DNA of 64,000 nt from Apodospora peruviana (Eukaryota > Ascomycota > Sordariomycetes > Sordariales > Lasiosphaeriaceae). Of this stretch, positions 34,713 to 48,087 are shown piece by piece (position 1 is the first letter of the stretch; the number at the start of each line of letters is the position of its first letter). The translations under genes and the position numbers were made by a program. Location: assembly GCA_033439685.1 (NCBI GenBank), contig JAUEDM010000002.1:4774001-4838000 (forward strand), written 5' to 3'. The notes under the pieces were generated by a model. That model saw only the letters and a program-made list of their open reading frames with translations, was not told the DNA's origin and ran no database searches.

Positions 34713-37110
34713 GACGACTCGACTCGTGATAGTGCTTGTGCCAGTAGGGTTTCCGATGTGGCTGCCTCGAGTGACGGGCCCAGGAAGAGGCAATGTCAAT
34801 CGGCGGCGTGCCACGTCTGACTCGAGAGCTGAGAAGACAAGTCGGTTTCTCCTCGATGCCGGTGCTGGACGGAGCTTTGACCGAGCAGTCAAAGCAGGGC
34901 AGGGCGGCGGTTGGGTGGTTGACGGACAGGCGGGGTATGAAACCTGAACCCGGAGGAGGACTGTAGCCTAAGAGGGTCGACAGTCGAGACGCTTGTTCGC
35001 GAGATTACTGGCAAGGTGGAAGGCAGGATCAGGTTGAAGCGAATGAAAGTTTGGGGTGAAGGAGGGAGACAACGACTGAGCGCTTTGTTAGCTGACAAGA
35101 TGGTTCACCGTTCAGGCTGGCTCGTGGTGGAAGGTGGGGCAGGAGATGGAAGAGTAAGTGAGCTCTCTGTGAATCAGGCAGAAAAGGACACCTGAAGGCG
35201 GAAGCCGAGAAGTGCAGTGGTCGATAAGCGACACCTGGTACGGAATACACGGTAGGCAGGTCTTATCGGACGAGGAGGGGTCAATGTAGAAGTGTCAGGT
35301 CAGTTCACCTGCTTTTCATCCACCTTTGACCATACACGATAAAACCAGAAGCTGTCTCTTATTTGAGCTGGACTGCGATAGGTAAATCACAATAGTTCCT
35401 ATCCAACATGCGGTTATTGATGTGGTAGATGATACTGAGTGCGTGTCTCGTTCGAGAGAGCTCACATCACCTGTACCTACCAGGTATGGTGGAGTGGGAG
35501 TGCGGGGCTCTCTGATAAGCTGGCGGTCCGGATTGAAGGCACTGTGAATCATCCAGCAGGCAGCCGTGCCCCTTGGTCTCCAAGTGAGCACTGGGCACCG
35601 TGCGAGTGCCGGGAGGGCCAACTGGCGAGTTAAGGCAGCTTCTGTGACCTAACGACACCTCACCCGACTCCTCACTGGCCGCCGGGCGCCGGAAGGACCT
35701 CGCTTTGTTGGTCTTATCCAAGCATCCAACATCAGGAAAGCTCACCTCGGACATCTTGACTTGGGAGGAAAAGGTTGAGGGAGTGACATAAATCAATTTC
35801 CATCGGCCCCTGTTACGGCTCGCTGAACGACCAAATGGGCCACGAATTTGTTCGTCGGATCAGACAAACACTGGCGTGAAAGATGGAAGGACCAGGCGAC
35901 CCAAATCCGGAGCTATGTCCAGCCGCAGTCCTGTTTGATGACCACCGACTGTGTAAAAGCCCAACCATTGAAGTTGGTTCACAAATTTCCACGCCATATC
36001 ACGGAGGCACGTCTTCCACAGTATCATGAACACCAGTGGAACTCCCGAGCCAACTCGGAAACGGTAAACAGCTTGCTTGTCGTGATCTTGTCGGATGTTG
36101 AAAGAATGGAGATCCACAATCATGAAGATGCCTGATGACCCAGGATTCCCCTCACTTTAGGACTAGCTTAGCATCTGCTCAGCTATCGTGGAGACGTGGA
36201 CCTGCAAGCACTTAAAGGTTACCTATCGCCAGGGATGTATGTGGCTCTTGGCGATGCGCTAACAGAACAGCGAGCTGGGGTCCCCGCCTTTTTATCCTTG
36301 ATGGTGATCCGCAAGTTCGCAACATGAACTGAGGTTGGGGGAATGGATAAGAGTTCCAGGTGGAACTGTGTCTCCGTCTTCCGTACACATGTAGTTTGGT
36401 ACTGTAGATAGCAACTGGAGGACAGTACGAATTATTGAATTTGAACGTAGAACTAGAAACTTTTATTCTATGACCACCCTCGTAGCTCACAAGCTAGCCG
36501 TCAGCCGAGGAGACGAACGAATAAGATGGCCAGGTAACTACACAGACTGGACTGGAGGGTCAGACTCAGGAGGGTGCACCTCGCGAAATTAGCTTGACGG
36601 CGCGTTTTGATGCGTCATCTTTGTTCGCTGGCCTGCCTCCGCACAAATTCCCATTTTCGTCTTTTAAATTTTTATTTCTTAAAATCATATTTAAACTCTC
36701 GACATCCCACAAGCAAAAGCCCTTTCGCCTATTTTTCGCTGTACCGACAACAATAGAAATTTTGTCACCGAACTCTCGCGCGCTCCGAACAGTCAAGCTG
36801 TATTATAAACTTCCAACTTGTTCACTGTGACTCCTACCCATGGATTATGACATGCTCAACACCAGCCTGTCATTGCGAAAATCAGCCAGCTTCAAGATCC
36901 ACCACAACCTAACCTATTCACCACCTATACACCGATCGGTGGATACTTGAGACCAAGTTCGAGGACTGACGCCTCCATTCACTCGAACCCAAATATACCT
37001 AGGTATATAAGTCTTAACTAAGCCCCAGGAAATTGCTCTACCTCACTCGACTCTTTCCCTCCAACAACTACCTTTTGCATTCTTTCACGACGACAAAAAA
37101 AGTCACAATC
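34713..37110. other. Divergent 2.4 kb intergenic region
   Basis: Separates the FHA gene (minus) from the IFRD-family gene (plus). No coding region supported. Both promoters should lie here. The last 250 bases before 37111 are A/C-rich with CAACCTAACC-like steps, consistent with a 5' leader. Confidence 0.5.
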
Positions 37111-38517
37111 ATGCACGACCTCCGAAAGAAAGCCCTCCTCGAGAGCGGCAAGACCCAGTCACGCAAAGCTCGGTCTAAACCCGACGCGCCCCGCTCGACT
37201 GGCCACCTCTCTCCAAACGAATCGCCAGGGAACTCGCGACCAGGCTCGACGGCCAACTCACGGGCAGGATCGCGTGCCAACTCGCGACCAGGCAGCCGTT
37301 ACGCCTCCGAAGACGAAGGCGCAGCCAGCGACTCCGAGGTCGACGACGTTATGACCATGAGCACCAACTCGGCTTCTGGGGAAGATGCTCTGGACGGTGG
37401 CGATGCCAGCAACACATGGGTTGAGCGCCTGCAGGGCCGTCTCGTGGAGCTGCAGGATCGCAAGCGCAGCTTGCAGAGTCGAGAATCGACGCTCGTGTCG
37501 TATCTACACCTTCTCCGCCATCATTTCACCCAACGCCAGATTGACAAGTCGGTTTCGGATATCCTACCCGCGCTCCTCAGAAGCATTCGCAGCGGAACGA
37601 GCGAGGAGGAGCGTTCGACAGCTATTAAAGCGCTCACGGTCACCATACTCACGGCGCCGTCGGAGACGGTCTACGACCATGTTTTCGCCACCCTGAAAGC
37701 CGCGTGCGAGGAAGCGGAGGAGGAGAGCATCAAGGTGGAAGCAATCCACGCGCTCGGCATCGCCGTGACGTGCGGGGGCGGCTCGGCTTCCGCTGCGGAG
37801 GAGATGCTTGACTTTCTCATCGAAATCATCGAGTCCGACGGCCAAGCGGTGGGAGCAGGCGACAACGGTGCCGTCGTAACCGCCGCGCTCCAGGCGTGGG
37901 CGTTCGTGGCCAGCCATATGGACGACCTGGTCGAACAGAGCGAGAACGCGATGGAAGTGTTCATGGAGCAGCTCGACAGCACCGACCCCGAGGTCCAGAC
38001 CAGCGCCGGCTCCAACATTGCGCTGCTGTTTGAGGCCGCGCGCGACTACGAGGAGGAGACGGGCGAGAAGGTCAATCTGCAGTACAACCAGCACAGGATC
38101 ATGAACCGCATGGCCGAGATCGTGCGGGACTCGTCCAAGGCCGTGTCCAAGAAGGATCGGAAACATCTGCGGTCCAACTTTTCGAGCATTGTCACCTCGC
38201 TGGAGCGCGGCAAGGGCCCGGGATACTCGACTGCCGGCCGTGGGGCGTCGAACCCGCATACGGGCGGCTCCAAGATGGACCAGGGCGGCGGTCATGACGG
38301 CGAGTTCCAGGAGTTTGGATACAGGGAGAAGATCCGGATCCACAATCAGTTCATGGTTATCGATACCTGGTCGTTGCACGCGCGGGTGGAATTGCTCAAG
38401 CTGTTGTTGGGCGGCGGGTTGGTGACGCATTGGATGGAGAATCCGACGGTGAGGGATATTCTTGACAGCGCTTCGGTGGAGTATCTCGCTAGTACCAGTG
38501 AGAGAAAGAGGTGGTAG
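37111..38517 (+). CDS. IFRD (interferon-related developmental regulator) family protein
   Basis: Single exon, 468 residues, starting at MHDLRKKALLESGKT; the in-frame extension upstream to 37033 begins at a TTG and is leader. Residues 15-110 are basic then Ser-rich with repeated NSRPGS/NSRAGS units. From about 120 to 370 lies a helical HEAT/ARM-like IFRD region (WVERLQGRLVELQDRK; SVSDILPALLRSIRSGTSEEE; VEAIHALGIAVTCGG). The C-terminal IFRD block is recognisable: FGYREKIRIHNQFMVIDTW, then VELLKLLLGGGLVTHWMENP. Animal IFRD1/2 are regulators of transcription and, for IFRD2, of inactive ribosomes; fungal members are poorly studied. Yeast relatives carry the same repeat fold. Family assignment is confident; role is not. 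Confidence 0.92.
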   Translation: MHDLRKKALLESGKTQSRKARSKPDAPRSTGHLSPNESPGNSRPGSTANSRAGSRANSRPGSRYASEDEGAASDSEVDDVMTMSTNSASGEDALDGGDASNTWVERLQGRLVELQDRKRSLQSRESTLVSYLHLLRHHFTQRQIDKSVSDILPALLRSIRSGTSEEERSTAIKALTVTILTAPSETVYDHVFATLKAACEEAEEESIKVEAIHALGIAVTCGGGSASAAEEMLDFLIEIIESDGQAVGAGDNGAVVTAALQAWAFVASHMDDLVEQSENAMEVFMEQLDSTDPEVQTSAGSNIALLFEAARDYEEETGEKVNLQYNQHRIMNRMAEIVRDSSKAVSKKDRKHLRSNFSSIVTSLERGKGPGYSTAGRGASNPHTGGSKMDQGGGHDGEFQEFGYREKIRIHNQFMVIDTWSLHARVELLKLLLGGGLVTHWMENPTVRDILDSASVEYLASTSERKRW

Positions 38518-41186
38518 TCTGTTTTGGCTTTTAGATGTTTCATAATGGACGGGGTTCGTTGTCTATAACGCACGCATATCTAGACGCTTGCTTGAGTGGT
38601 CGCTAGATTTAGCAACTACAACATCATGGTTAAGCAGCATTTATTTCGTTTACCAGTAATGGTTTTAACACGGATTTGATTGTCTTTCTGTTCTTGGTTC
38701 TGCGGTTCGCATGGATGAAGGAGTTTGTTTTCTTGTCTATCCTTGCACATATAAATTCATAGCCACATTACAGATACAGAGTTGTTGGTCAGATGGGTAG
38801 TCCTGGGCATTTATATGGAATACATATGGAGTTTTGGGTCTATTGTATCACTAATGGCCGGAAAAGATGGTGATATAATTACCGGGCTAACTGGAACGGT
38901 CCAATAAATACTTAGATCTTCAAACAATCTGTTTTACCAGCACTGAGCCACTCTGCAACCTCCATTTGATAGGGCTCAGTATCATGTTGATACGGGTGTT
39001 GCGGGGGGAGGACGGTGTATGTACAAATACAGAAATGGGGCTCAGCAAACAGTCATGGATGGACGAATACTTATGTGGCGAATAAGTTATCTAAACAGAT
39101 GCAGATGTCCCATCCATCTGCTGTGTTGTCGAGGGTTGGCGGGATGCCGCAGTCCCACGTGTTGATTGCAGTTTGATGGATGGACCTTGTTGAGTTCGAA
39201 TGACTTCGTACGAAGCTCGCAGCTTATTAGGGATCTGTTTTAAAGTGAACCGACTGGGAAACGGGATATACGTAAGGATCTCGGATTGAAACGAAAATGT
39301 TTTAGTTACCTAATTGCGGGAGAAGGGAAATGGGATGGACGGGACGGAAAGAGGAAACGTGGAAGATTCGTCACATAGTTCAACAGAATCAGGAGCAGAG
39401 GCTGAGACATCTCCTTTTCTTACGGGGAAATAATGATAAGTGTCTTTAGTTTGGTGAAGCAGCTTTTGCCATCGAGTCACTGAACCGAGTGTTTGCCAGA
39501 CTCGATCGAATAAACTGAGAACATCCAGGACCTTTTCTTACGATACGCTAGAATACTGGTCAGAATACCCATGAGTGGCAACTGAATGCTCATCAGGGAA
39601 AATGCCGAGGGGGTGCAGTGGTGGTTGTGCGCCCCAGTCTTTCTCTTTGAGGTTGCCCAATGTCTGACGGTCGTCCTACCGAGAAGGAAGTGGCACAAGC
39701 AATTCGATCGCATCGAGAATTCTATAGACGAATTTACTGCGGCAAATCCGGTCTTTTCTTTTCTGGTTTTGCAAACAGAGAGAATGATGATTGTATGTAC
39801 GGGGTAGTGAGGCCTCGTCTCGTCTCGTCTCGTCTCGTCCATTGATTCCCGAAGAAGTCTGTTTGCGCAGCGGAACGGAACCGCTGTTCTGTTAGCTGTG
39901 GCACAGCAACATATTGATCGGTTGACTGTCGGGCACTGTTGGGTGACAGGCATTACAGTGACAGACAGCGGGGCTCCGTTTCCCCTCCCCGTCACTGTGA
40001 TCGCCGTCGTCGGGTCCGTCGCCTAGCCAGGCGCAAGAGCCACTTGGTGATCAGGCCGGGTTGTCAATTTTCTTGGCGAGGATTAATGTCAACAAACCGC
40101 CCCCCAGCTCGTTCCACTTTTCCGCCAAGTTGAATGTCTCTGTCTGTCATCGCAGCCTTCAATACGATAGCTTCTTGTTGAAGATATCGGCCTCCATTCT
40201 TAAAGATATTTTAATATTATTATTTTTGCGATACAGAATCTACTGGTATCGAGAGAGGCCACCCATCCATCCACCGTTCGGTCCCGTTCCCGTTCCCGTT
40301 CCATCCACATCCACTCCATCTTTTTTCCTCGCCCCGCCGTTCCAAGCTGCATCTCGCTGCAGCAGACACCCCAGCGTCCAAGCGCAATTGGCCGGCGCCG
40401 TCAAGCACCGCCAGCACATCAAGCCATCCCAGCCGCTTCTGGACAATAACAAACCACCCCATAGGCTTACTACCGGCCGTCAGAGACCTGACGGAGAGAA
40501 AGCTACTGCACGGAGCTGCACGCCTTCACTCATTCCCGACCTCTTGACAGGAAACCGACTCGGCGCTCTCGATCGCAGCGCAGCGCATCACCACACCGCA
40601 ACAACCCGCACCGCATCGCTACTTGCCTGCACTTCCAGGTTGCTTGCTGCAGCAGTCCCAACACCGTCTCGGCGCACGTCGACATACCCAGTCCGACTGC
40701 AGTTATTGGATTCTCAAGTGTGGGCGACCCTGTTGCTGCTTTGACACAGGTTTTTGCGCCGCCTCTCCATTTTTTACACGACGTCCCAAGGCGTTTGTTT
40801 TGTGCGCCTGTCCGCTCCCAGTCCCAGTGCTGTACGTATTGTATTGGTCCAACATCACGTTCTCTCCCTCTCCTGTCCCGTACCCTTTGCGTGCTTTTCA
40901 CTGCAGTCGCCTTACCTGGCTGCTCTGCCTATGAGAGAACTCCAAGCTGACCGTTTCCCTGTCGCATCTGCAGCTCGTCCCGCGCCTAATGCCTTCTTGA
41001 CGAATACAAGCGCAGTTTCCCGGTCGACACCTCTTTTCTCCTTCCTTGCCTTGCTTTCTCTTTTCTCCCCTTTTCATCCGTACTGTCGGGACGGGTCTGC
41101 TTGGAAGGGAAAACACATCATTTGGGCAACCACACGGGAAAGGCTGGTGATAATCGCTGTCACAGCCGAGTCACTTCAACACGACG
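38518..41186. other. 2.7 kb intergenic region with likely long 5' leader
   Basis: No gene supported. (CTCGT)5 is at 39813-39838 and three CGTTCC units at 40283-40302. From about 40120 the plus strand is C/T-rich, probably promoter and leader of the large gene at 41187. An upstream ATG at 40931 opens an 88-codon frame that overlaps the main start and stops at 41197. Confidence 0.5.
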
Positions 41187-44100
41187 ATGGGTGTTGAGAC
41201 AAAAAAGAAGTCCATCGTGCCGCCGCTGCCCGCGCCCACCGAGACCGAATCGACCTTTCTATCCGAGGCTCCGACCGACCTGGGAACTGATGTGTCCAGG
41301 CCGGGAGACGACAAATCGTCCTATTCGCTTCCCTCAGACGGCACGCCTGTCACCATAAAGACGGGCCATCGGGCCAGCAGGTCGCAAACCTCGCTGCTCA
41401 TCGAGTATTTTGAGGGAGGCAAAGGGCCCAGCGGCGGCTCTGGCTCCGGGTCGAGCGAGCAGCGCAAACCCAGCGTCCGTGTCCGTCTGACCCCGAGTAG
41501 CAAACACAAATCGAAGAGCGGATCGGAGCGGGGCCGCATCGAAATCACCGAGAGTAAATCAAGAAAGGCTAGCGGCAGAAGGAGTGGCGGCCCAACCAAC
41601 GGCGAGGAGCTGTCAGCCCTATCGGGACTGAGTGGCGACTTCGAGGACGCCAGTTCGTATGCTTCGGCCACGGAGGAGAGCAACGTCAGTCGAAACCCAA
41701 TTGAGATCGAGATCGATCGAGGCGGAAACATCCGTCGGCGCCGGCCAGCGAGTCCGTTGATCCCGGCTGCTGACAGCAGCAGCAATAGCAAGACCAGCTA
41801 TTTCCCCCCCACCATGAGCGACATTTCCGCCATCCCAACGGATAGCTTCCTTGACGGATCTGGCCCAGCTACCTCATCATATAAAATGTCCGAAATCAAG
41901 AGCAGCCGGAGCAGAAGCCCCACGCGCGGAGGGGATATTCTGCTCGGAGCCGCTGCCGGGCTGGGCGCCGCTGCCGCTGCCGATAAGCTTCGAAGTAAGA
42001 GCCGTGGCGAAAATCGGGATCGCGATCGAGTATCGGTTTCGAAAACTCGGGATAAGGAGAAAGAGCGCAAGCATAGATCCAGCAAAAGCCGGACAAGCAG
42101 TCTCAGTAAGGAAGAGAAGTATGCCGAGCGCCCAAGCTCCCCGCGCCGGAGGTCAAGCAAAGGACAGGTCGAGTCGGTTTTATCGGCCGCTGACTCCAGC
42201 ATTGTCTCGTCCGCGCTTTCGCCCAGTCATCGATCAATGGACCAGCATTCGATTCGCTCAACCACCTCCAAGGCTTCTTCGATCAATAACCCCAAATTGC
42301 TGGAGACAGTTGAGGATGCCATCCGACGACTTATTCTGCCAGAGCTCAATGCTCTCAAGAGAGAACAGAGTAAGCACAAGAGCCGTAGGGACTCCACAAC
42401 ATCGAGCGCCACATCGGCCTCTCGGGATGATTACGCAAGTGATCGGCGCCGTTCGTCAGGGACTGACAAGAATGTCACAACACCACGAGACAGTCTCAAG
42501 ATCAAGGACAGGCGCGATAGAGAGGCTCGAAATGATTTCGACGACAGCCCAGCGCAAAGTGTCGTTAGCCAGGAGACAGTCGAAGGCAGCCGCCATATTG
42601 ACGTCACTCCCGGGCGGAGCACTGATCGCCTAAAAGCTGCAGCTGCTGGAGCCGCTTTGGGAGCTGCTGCTGTTGCCGCACACGAGGCGTTAAAGTCACC
42701 GTCTGATGATAAGCGCACCAGACGGCGCCGGAGAGCTGAGTTGAGAGGCCGTGTCTCGGACCACACTGCGCACGACGACGGCGATTCCGAGCTTCTTGCA
42801 CCAGTGCCGCCAATGCCACTAATGAGCGACATCAATGCGTCGGAGGTTACAAGAGCCTCGATTCTGTCGGCTGATAGCGACAGGCCCCATTCGGCCACCG
42901 AGGAGCTCACTCCGATTCGTGAAGTTTCTAGGGGAACACTGTCCGCCGAATCAAGCCCAACCCCAACCCGGACGCCGGCTACCACTTTGCAGGCTCTGGG
43001 TGCTGCCCATGCCAACGTCTCGCATGGCGACCTCAGAGCCCTACCTCGCCAGCGAACACTGGAGTCAGATGAGCAAGAAGACGAATATCACCATGCCGGG
43101 CCTTCGGATGCGCACGAGTATGACGACGAAGAATATGAGGAGACTGGCCCGGGATATATGCAGCCGGGGCAATACGGTCTTTACGACACCCAGGATGTTC
43201 CCCCTCCTCTCAAATATGTCCCGTACCAGCCCGAGCGTCGTGGCCTCAGCCCTATTCCAAGCGTTTCTGGCTACACTGAAGGAGGTAGCGAAGCTGCGCC
43301 GAACCGTGACTCCAGGCTCACCCAGCGCACGAGTGGTTCACTCTCAAGCCCGGAAAAATCGCCTCGACATGACCGATCTATGGAATCGCCCACTTCGGTT
43401 CGTAGTCATGCTATGAGCCGCGAATACGGAGACGATGATGGAAGCCTGAGAAGCTCTGGACTGGAGCAAGCAAATCGCATGAGTGCAGCAGATAGTGAGC
43501 TTGAGCGCGTAACATCTGGTCAGGCTGTCCGCGCCTTGGGAGCCAATCCGGATTTCGTACATGCTATGGGCATCGAATCCAACGTGGCTTCTCTTGTTGA
43601 CGGCTCGATGCTGGACGAGTCCGTCTTGACCGGTGATTCTAGCGCGGTGAATGCGTACAACGCTCGGGAGTCAATGGCTACGCTAGAGGAGGAACGGTCC
43701 CGGAGCCACGATACACCAACAAAACGATCGGTGGGAAGCCATCGTGAATATCTCGATGAACGGACGGAGACTCCTGTATCTGCAAGAAGCCAGCGGTCCC
43801 GTGAGGTCGTCGAGTACGATGTTGACGAATATGGACGGAAAATTCCCCGGTCGACTTATCGAAACTCTCCCACCGCGTCCGAGACCGCCATCGCAAGTGC
43901 CGCTGTTGGCGCTGCCGCTGCTATTATCAGGGCACAGCAGGGCAAGGGCAAACAGGTTCAGGACGAGACCAGGGCAAGCGAGTGGCAACCTGCTGGTGTT
44001 CAGCGCAACCAGTCTTTCAAGGAGCGCGCAAAGAACGGTCAAGGCCCCAGCCTGGAGCCAAAGCATAGCGTCGACAGGATGGTTGACGAGCGTGAGACCC

Positions 44101-46924
44101 GGCCCAAACTGGGCTTCAACGGCGTCCCCGATCCCACTGACCCTATTCCGGAATTTGGGAACTGGCAGGATGACGATGAACTTACCAATCCTTCATTGTA
44201 CAATGGCAACCCCGGCCATGGCAAGGAGGCAGAGTGGCATGGAGATGCGACCCCTCGGCAACATGCTCGTGATCTCGAGGACGACGTCGAGTACGAAGAC
44301 CTCAACGATACCCATACCTCTCCGGCTGTTCAGTTCAAAGGAAGCGGACACGGTCTTGGTTTGACCACTACAGAAGCGGCCGCTGCAGCTGCTATTGGCA
44401 CTGCAGCTGCTATGGCAGCATCCCATAACCACAGCCGCGAGCCTAGCCAGGAACACCACGATGAAGACTGGTATCGCACGTCTGAGGATAGAAAACGCGA
44501 TACATTGATCACCAACCCGTATGAGGGCACGAGCCCCGTTGTCAACCTCGGCATCAACGACAATCTGCTGGCCCCCGGCGGCTACGAAGGCGGCTTCAGC
44601 CCACGCAGTCCTGTTGGACACAAGGTTGACGAGGGCTACATCTCCCAAGGACCCAACAAGACGCCGGATGCGCAACATTCGAAGGGCAAGGGTGTAGACT
44701 TTGTTGTTCAACCCAATATGGTGGGTGGAGGCGCTGTCGAAGACCCATTCTACACTCCAAAGCATACCAGACATCTCAGCGGTATGTCTCATGGGTTGGA
44801 GTCGCCGCTCTATGATGCTGCGACTGGTGGGGGTATCGAACGGATTGAGTCCAAGGATATTATTGCATTGATGCAACATGTAAGTCCTCTACAAATAGGG
44901 GGGGCGGTTCACGTGCTAACAATTCGCAGTTGATGGTTAGAGACGCACAACGGAGCGCGCGAGACACGGAGATCCTGGTCACCCTCGTCCGCTCAGCAAC
45001 TGAGATGCGTAATAATATGGAAGATCTAAAGAGGCTGCTCGCGGATACCGAAGACGTAATTATCACCGAAGTCAAAGAGAACACGGAAAAGAGTGTCCAA
45101 AGGGCGATTAATGGCCCACGACCATTCCCTGGCAGTGCTGCCCGATCGATCCAGGGTGGCTCGCAGACCGGCACAGTTAACGGTGATGATGTCGCCGCAA
45201 AGAAGAGAAGCATCTTCCGCCGGGCCTTGAAGGGACTCGGAGCTAAGGGGGCCAACGACCTTGGAAGGATCGAGGAGATGCTGAACCAGCTTCTTACTGA
45301 AGTCGACGTGCTCAAAGCGCAAACTGCCCCTGGCACCATCAGCAGCCCCCAGGACGAGCAGATGTACGACACCCCGGAGGGCCAGTATGAACAAGACCAC
45401 GGTTATGAGCCAGAGGGCAATGCTGGAACTTCCACAGCCAGCCATGCCTCCCAGTCTGGACATCTGTCCATCCAGTCTCGAGGGACGTCGGGCAAGCTTG
45501 GCTACGATCGCAGATTATCAGGCAATAGGATAAGCACCGTGCCTGAGGCGAACGAGGAGGAGTACGACCATGGGGATCTCAATGAGATCACAAACTACAG
45601 CAAGCCGGATATGTTGATGACGCTGGCCCGTGAGGAACGTGGAAGTTCTGTTCCATTGGGTACCCCGCCACAGCCAGCGGCTGCCGCACAGACGTCGGTT
45701 AGCAACGAGAATACACCCCGGACCGAGGAGGGCAAAAAGCACAAGTCGGGGACCAGGTCGAGCTGGTTTCCGATTCCGAAGATCTCACGGTGGTCCGAGA
45801 CGACAACTTCCAGTGTTGCACAGGTTTTCCGTCGCAGCAAGCAGGCTCGCGATGATGACGACGAGAACACTCCCTACCAGCAGACCGATGGACCCAGCTT
45901 CCACCGTGCCCCGTCCCACTCCGGCTCCATTGGCAGCTACTCAGACAACTTTCAGTTCTCGGATCCCCACGCGTCGGCCAAGATCAAGACTGACAAGCTC
46001 CACACCGGCTTCTCGGAGCAGGATCTTAATCACGAGCATCTGGACGATGATGATGACGATCTTGAATCCCCTATGCAGCAGCCACAAACGACCCATGGTC
46101 CACCTCCGCTGGCCATGAACTTCATCAGCATGACGCCAGAGGACCCCAAGTATAAAGCGCACCGCAACTCTCTCAACCTGCAACATCCGCAACCCCGCCA
46201 GGGACAAACAGAGCGCTTCAAGGCGGCGCTTGAGAGTCAGGCCATGGGCTTTGACTCGCCGATCAGCCCGCGGTCGGCCGACTGGCAAGGCTCCGCGACG
46301 TCTCTGACGCGCTTCCCGCGCCACCAACACCACGACAGCTACAGCTCCGCCACCGGCGAGCAGCAGCAAAACTGGACCAGCTCGTCACCTGCGCAAGGGA
46401 ATGTGATGGCCACGGCCGGTGGGCCCCCGCGTCCGCCCAAGGAGCCGATCGATGCGCCTGGCTCCCCCGGGGCTACGGTGCAGAACAAGCGGTTGAGCAA
46501 ACTGCAGAAGACGAATCCAGGCAGTCCGCTGCCTCACCACAGCGTCGAGAGCGGGTACGGGACCATGACGCACGGCGTGCCGACGGCGAGCTATATTAGC
46601 CAGGTCGGCACGGCAAGGGAAAGCCGCGATGGCGCGGGTAGTCCGAGGCTGGAGAATCGGAATCTGAGCGGTGCGCTTGGAGGGAATGGTGGTGTTGCGA
46701 GAAGGCCGAGTGGGCCACGGCCGATGACGCCTAGTGGACGGAGTCATGGGAGCCAGCATAGCGTTGGGAGTGGTGCTGAAGGTGGTGAGGGGCGGAGGAA
46801 GAGAGGTTAGTTTCTCCGAGAATTCTTTTCTGTTTTGTGTTGTTGAACAGATAACTAACGTGTATGTTGTGGCTGTTTAGATACCTTTGGAACCGTCACC
46901 TCTGTGGACACGGACACCTTTTAG
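41187..46924 (+). CDS. Large disordered conserved fungal protein with Ala-rich segments
   Basis: Three exons: 41187-44879, 44930-46805, 46881-46924; introns of 50 and 75 nt; 1870 residues. The last exon adds DTFGTVTSVDTDTF, preferred over the unspliced stop at 46808 because the ending looks conserved. The start motif MGVETKKKSIVPPLPAPTET and SQTSLLIEYFEGGKG look like conserved linear motifs. Most of the protein is Ser/Arg/Asp/Glu-rich and disordered. Four small-residue segments recur: ILLGAAAGLGAAAAADKL, AGAALGAAAVAAHEAL, ASAAVGAAAAIIRAQQGKGK and AAAAAAIGTAAAMAA. A helical, possibly coiled-coil region spans the exon 1/2 junction (DIIALMQH, LMVRDAQRSARDTEILV, RNNMEDLKRLLADTEDV), followed by a basic stretch (KKRSIFRRALKGLGAKG). 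I do not recognise a function; large disordered proteins of this style include fungal septal-pore and Woronin-body factors, which is only analogy. Confidence 0.85.
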
Positions 46925-48087
46925 AAGAAGGATGCCGTTGTTTCGACTGCCGGTGATGGTGAAGAGGCAGCAGATCAAGCGGATACCGGTACCGGTACCG
47001 TTTGGTGGAAGAATAAGTGAGGAGTTGAGCAATCATAGTGAGCATGGTTGAAAGACTTTTTCTGCCGCAAGGTTTTTGTTGTCTGAGAAACGAATTTCAA
47101 TGGGAGCAGTGGTGAAGAAAGAGGGAGAAAAGGGGCTGCTGGATAGTCCTTACTTCTCTCTCGCGGTATCCAAGGTTCCTTGAATGGGGTTTGTTTATAT
47201 TTTAATATGGTTGGTATGTGCGTCCGTGCAGCGATTCAAGCGAGGGTTTCATTCGGAACTTTTATCCATATAGATGATGATTTTTATTTTCTCGTCGATG
47301 ACATCCATCAAGATGGGATTTGCGATCTTGGACGGATGGGTTTATGAATGGTTCTTTGTTATGTGCGTTGTGGTTGTAGGCGGTATATATATGTGTTGGT
47401 TGATATTGATGGGCTGGGTTGATGGCTGTGGATGGGATGGAAGAGAGAAAGGATAAGGGGAGGTGGTGATTGTTTGTATGAGTGGAGCGGATATGAGATG
47501 AGAAAGGGTGTGGTTGTGTGAGAATGGGAAGAGGAGAGATGCGTCAAAAATGGGGGGTGAATAGGGGTCGTTGTTTTGATGGGTTGATGTAAATGGTGTG
47601 AGAGATTTTTCATGACGATTATGACAAAAGATAAAAAGAACATTATTCTTCTCTTCTATTTTACGCTTTTGCATTGAACATTGTTTCGAGATATAGGCCG
47701 TATAATTGTACAGATTTAGGGAAGCCATGGGTGATGTTGACATGCCAGTGGGACGAGTGTCGGAGTCGGCGCTCCGCCGGCGGACGTCCACTGGGACCGA
47801 GCGGGGCCCTAGGTACCGCCCCGTACTGTGTAAGGCAAAACCCCGCGCTCCGTGATCGGTCAAGTCAACCGTGGGCCAACAAATTCAAAAACTCTCATAC
47901 GAGTAACCGAGTCACTAGCCCGGTCCTGACGAGCTGGAGAATAATAAACCACTCTTTTAATCTATCCCCAAGGCAAAAAAAACATCGATTCAAATTTAAG
48001 TCACACCAGTCCACCTACCTGCCTGATTGTGGAACAACCCAAACCAAAAAACATTGGTGTGGTGCAAAAACGGAAGACACAGACAAA
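46925..48087. other. Intergenic region upstream of homoserine kinase
   Basis: No gene supported. Purine-rich on the plus strand from 47400 to 47600, which explains the Ser/Pro/His/Thr-rich antisense frames there. The last 300 bases contain a TGACTC-type site (separate entry) and an A-rich stretch before the start codon. Confidence 0.5.
47909..47914 (-). promoter_or_regulatory. Candidate CPC-1/Gcn4 site (TGACTC) before homoserine kinase
   Basis: GAGTCA on the plus strand is TGACTC on the minus strand, the half-site core of the Gcn4/CPC-1 element, about 175 bp before the homoserine kinase ATG. Amino-acid biosynthetic genes in fungi are classic cross-pathway control targets. A 6-bp match is weak alone; the support is its position. 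Confidence 0.35.

Noticed and set aside
40061..40744. 227-residue frame before the large disordered protein
   Set aside because: Pro/Ser/His-rich composition from C/T-rich promoter DNA, with TTCCCG microrepeats; no family resemblance.
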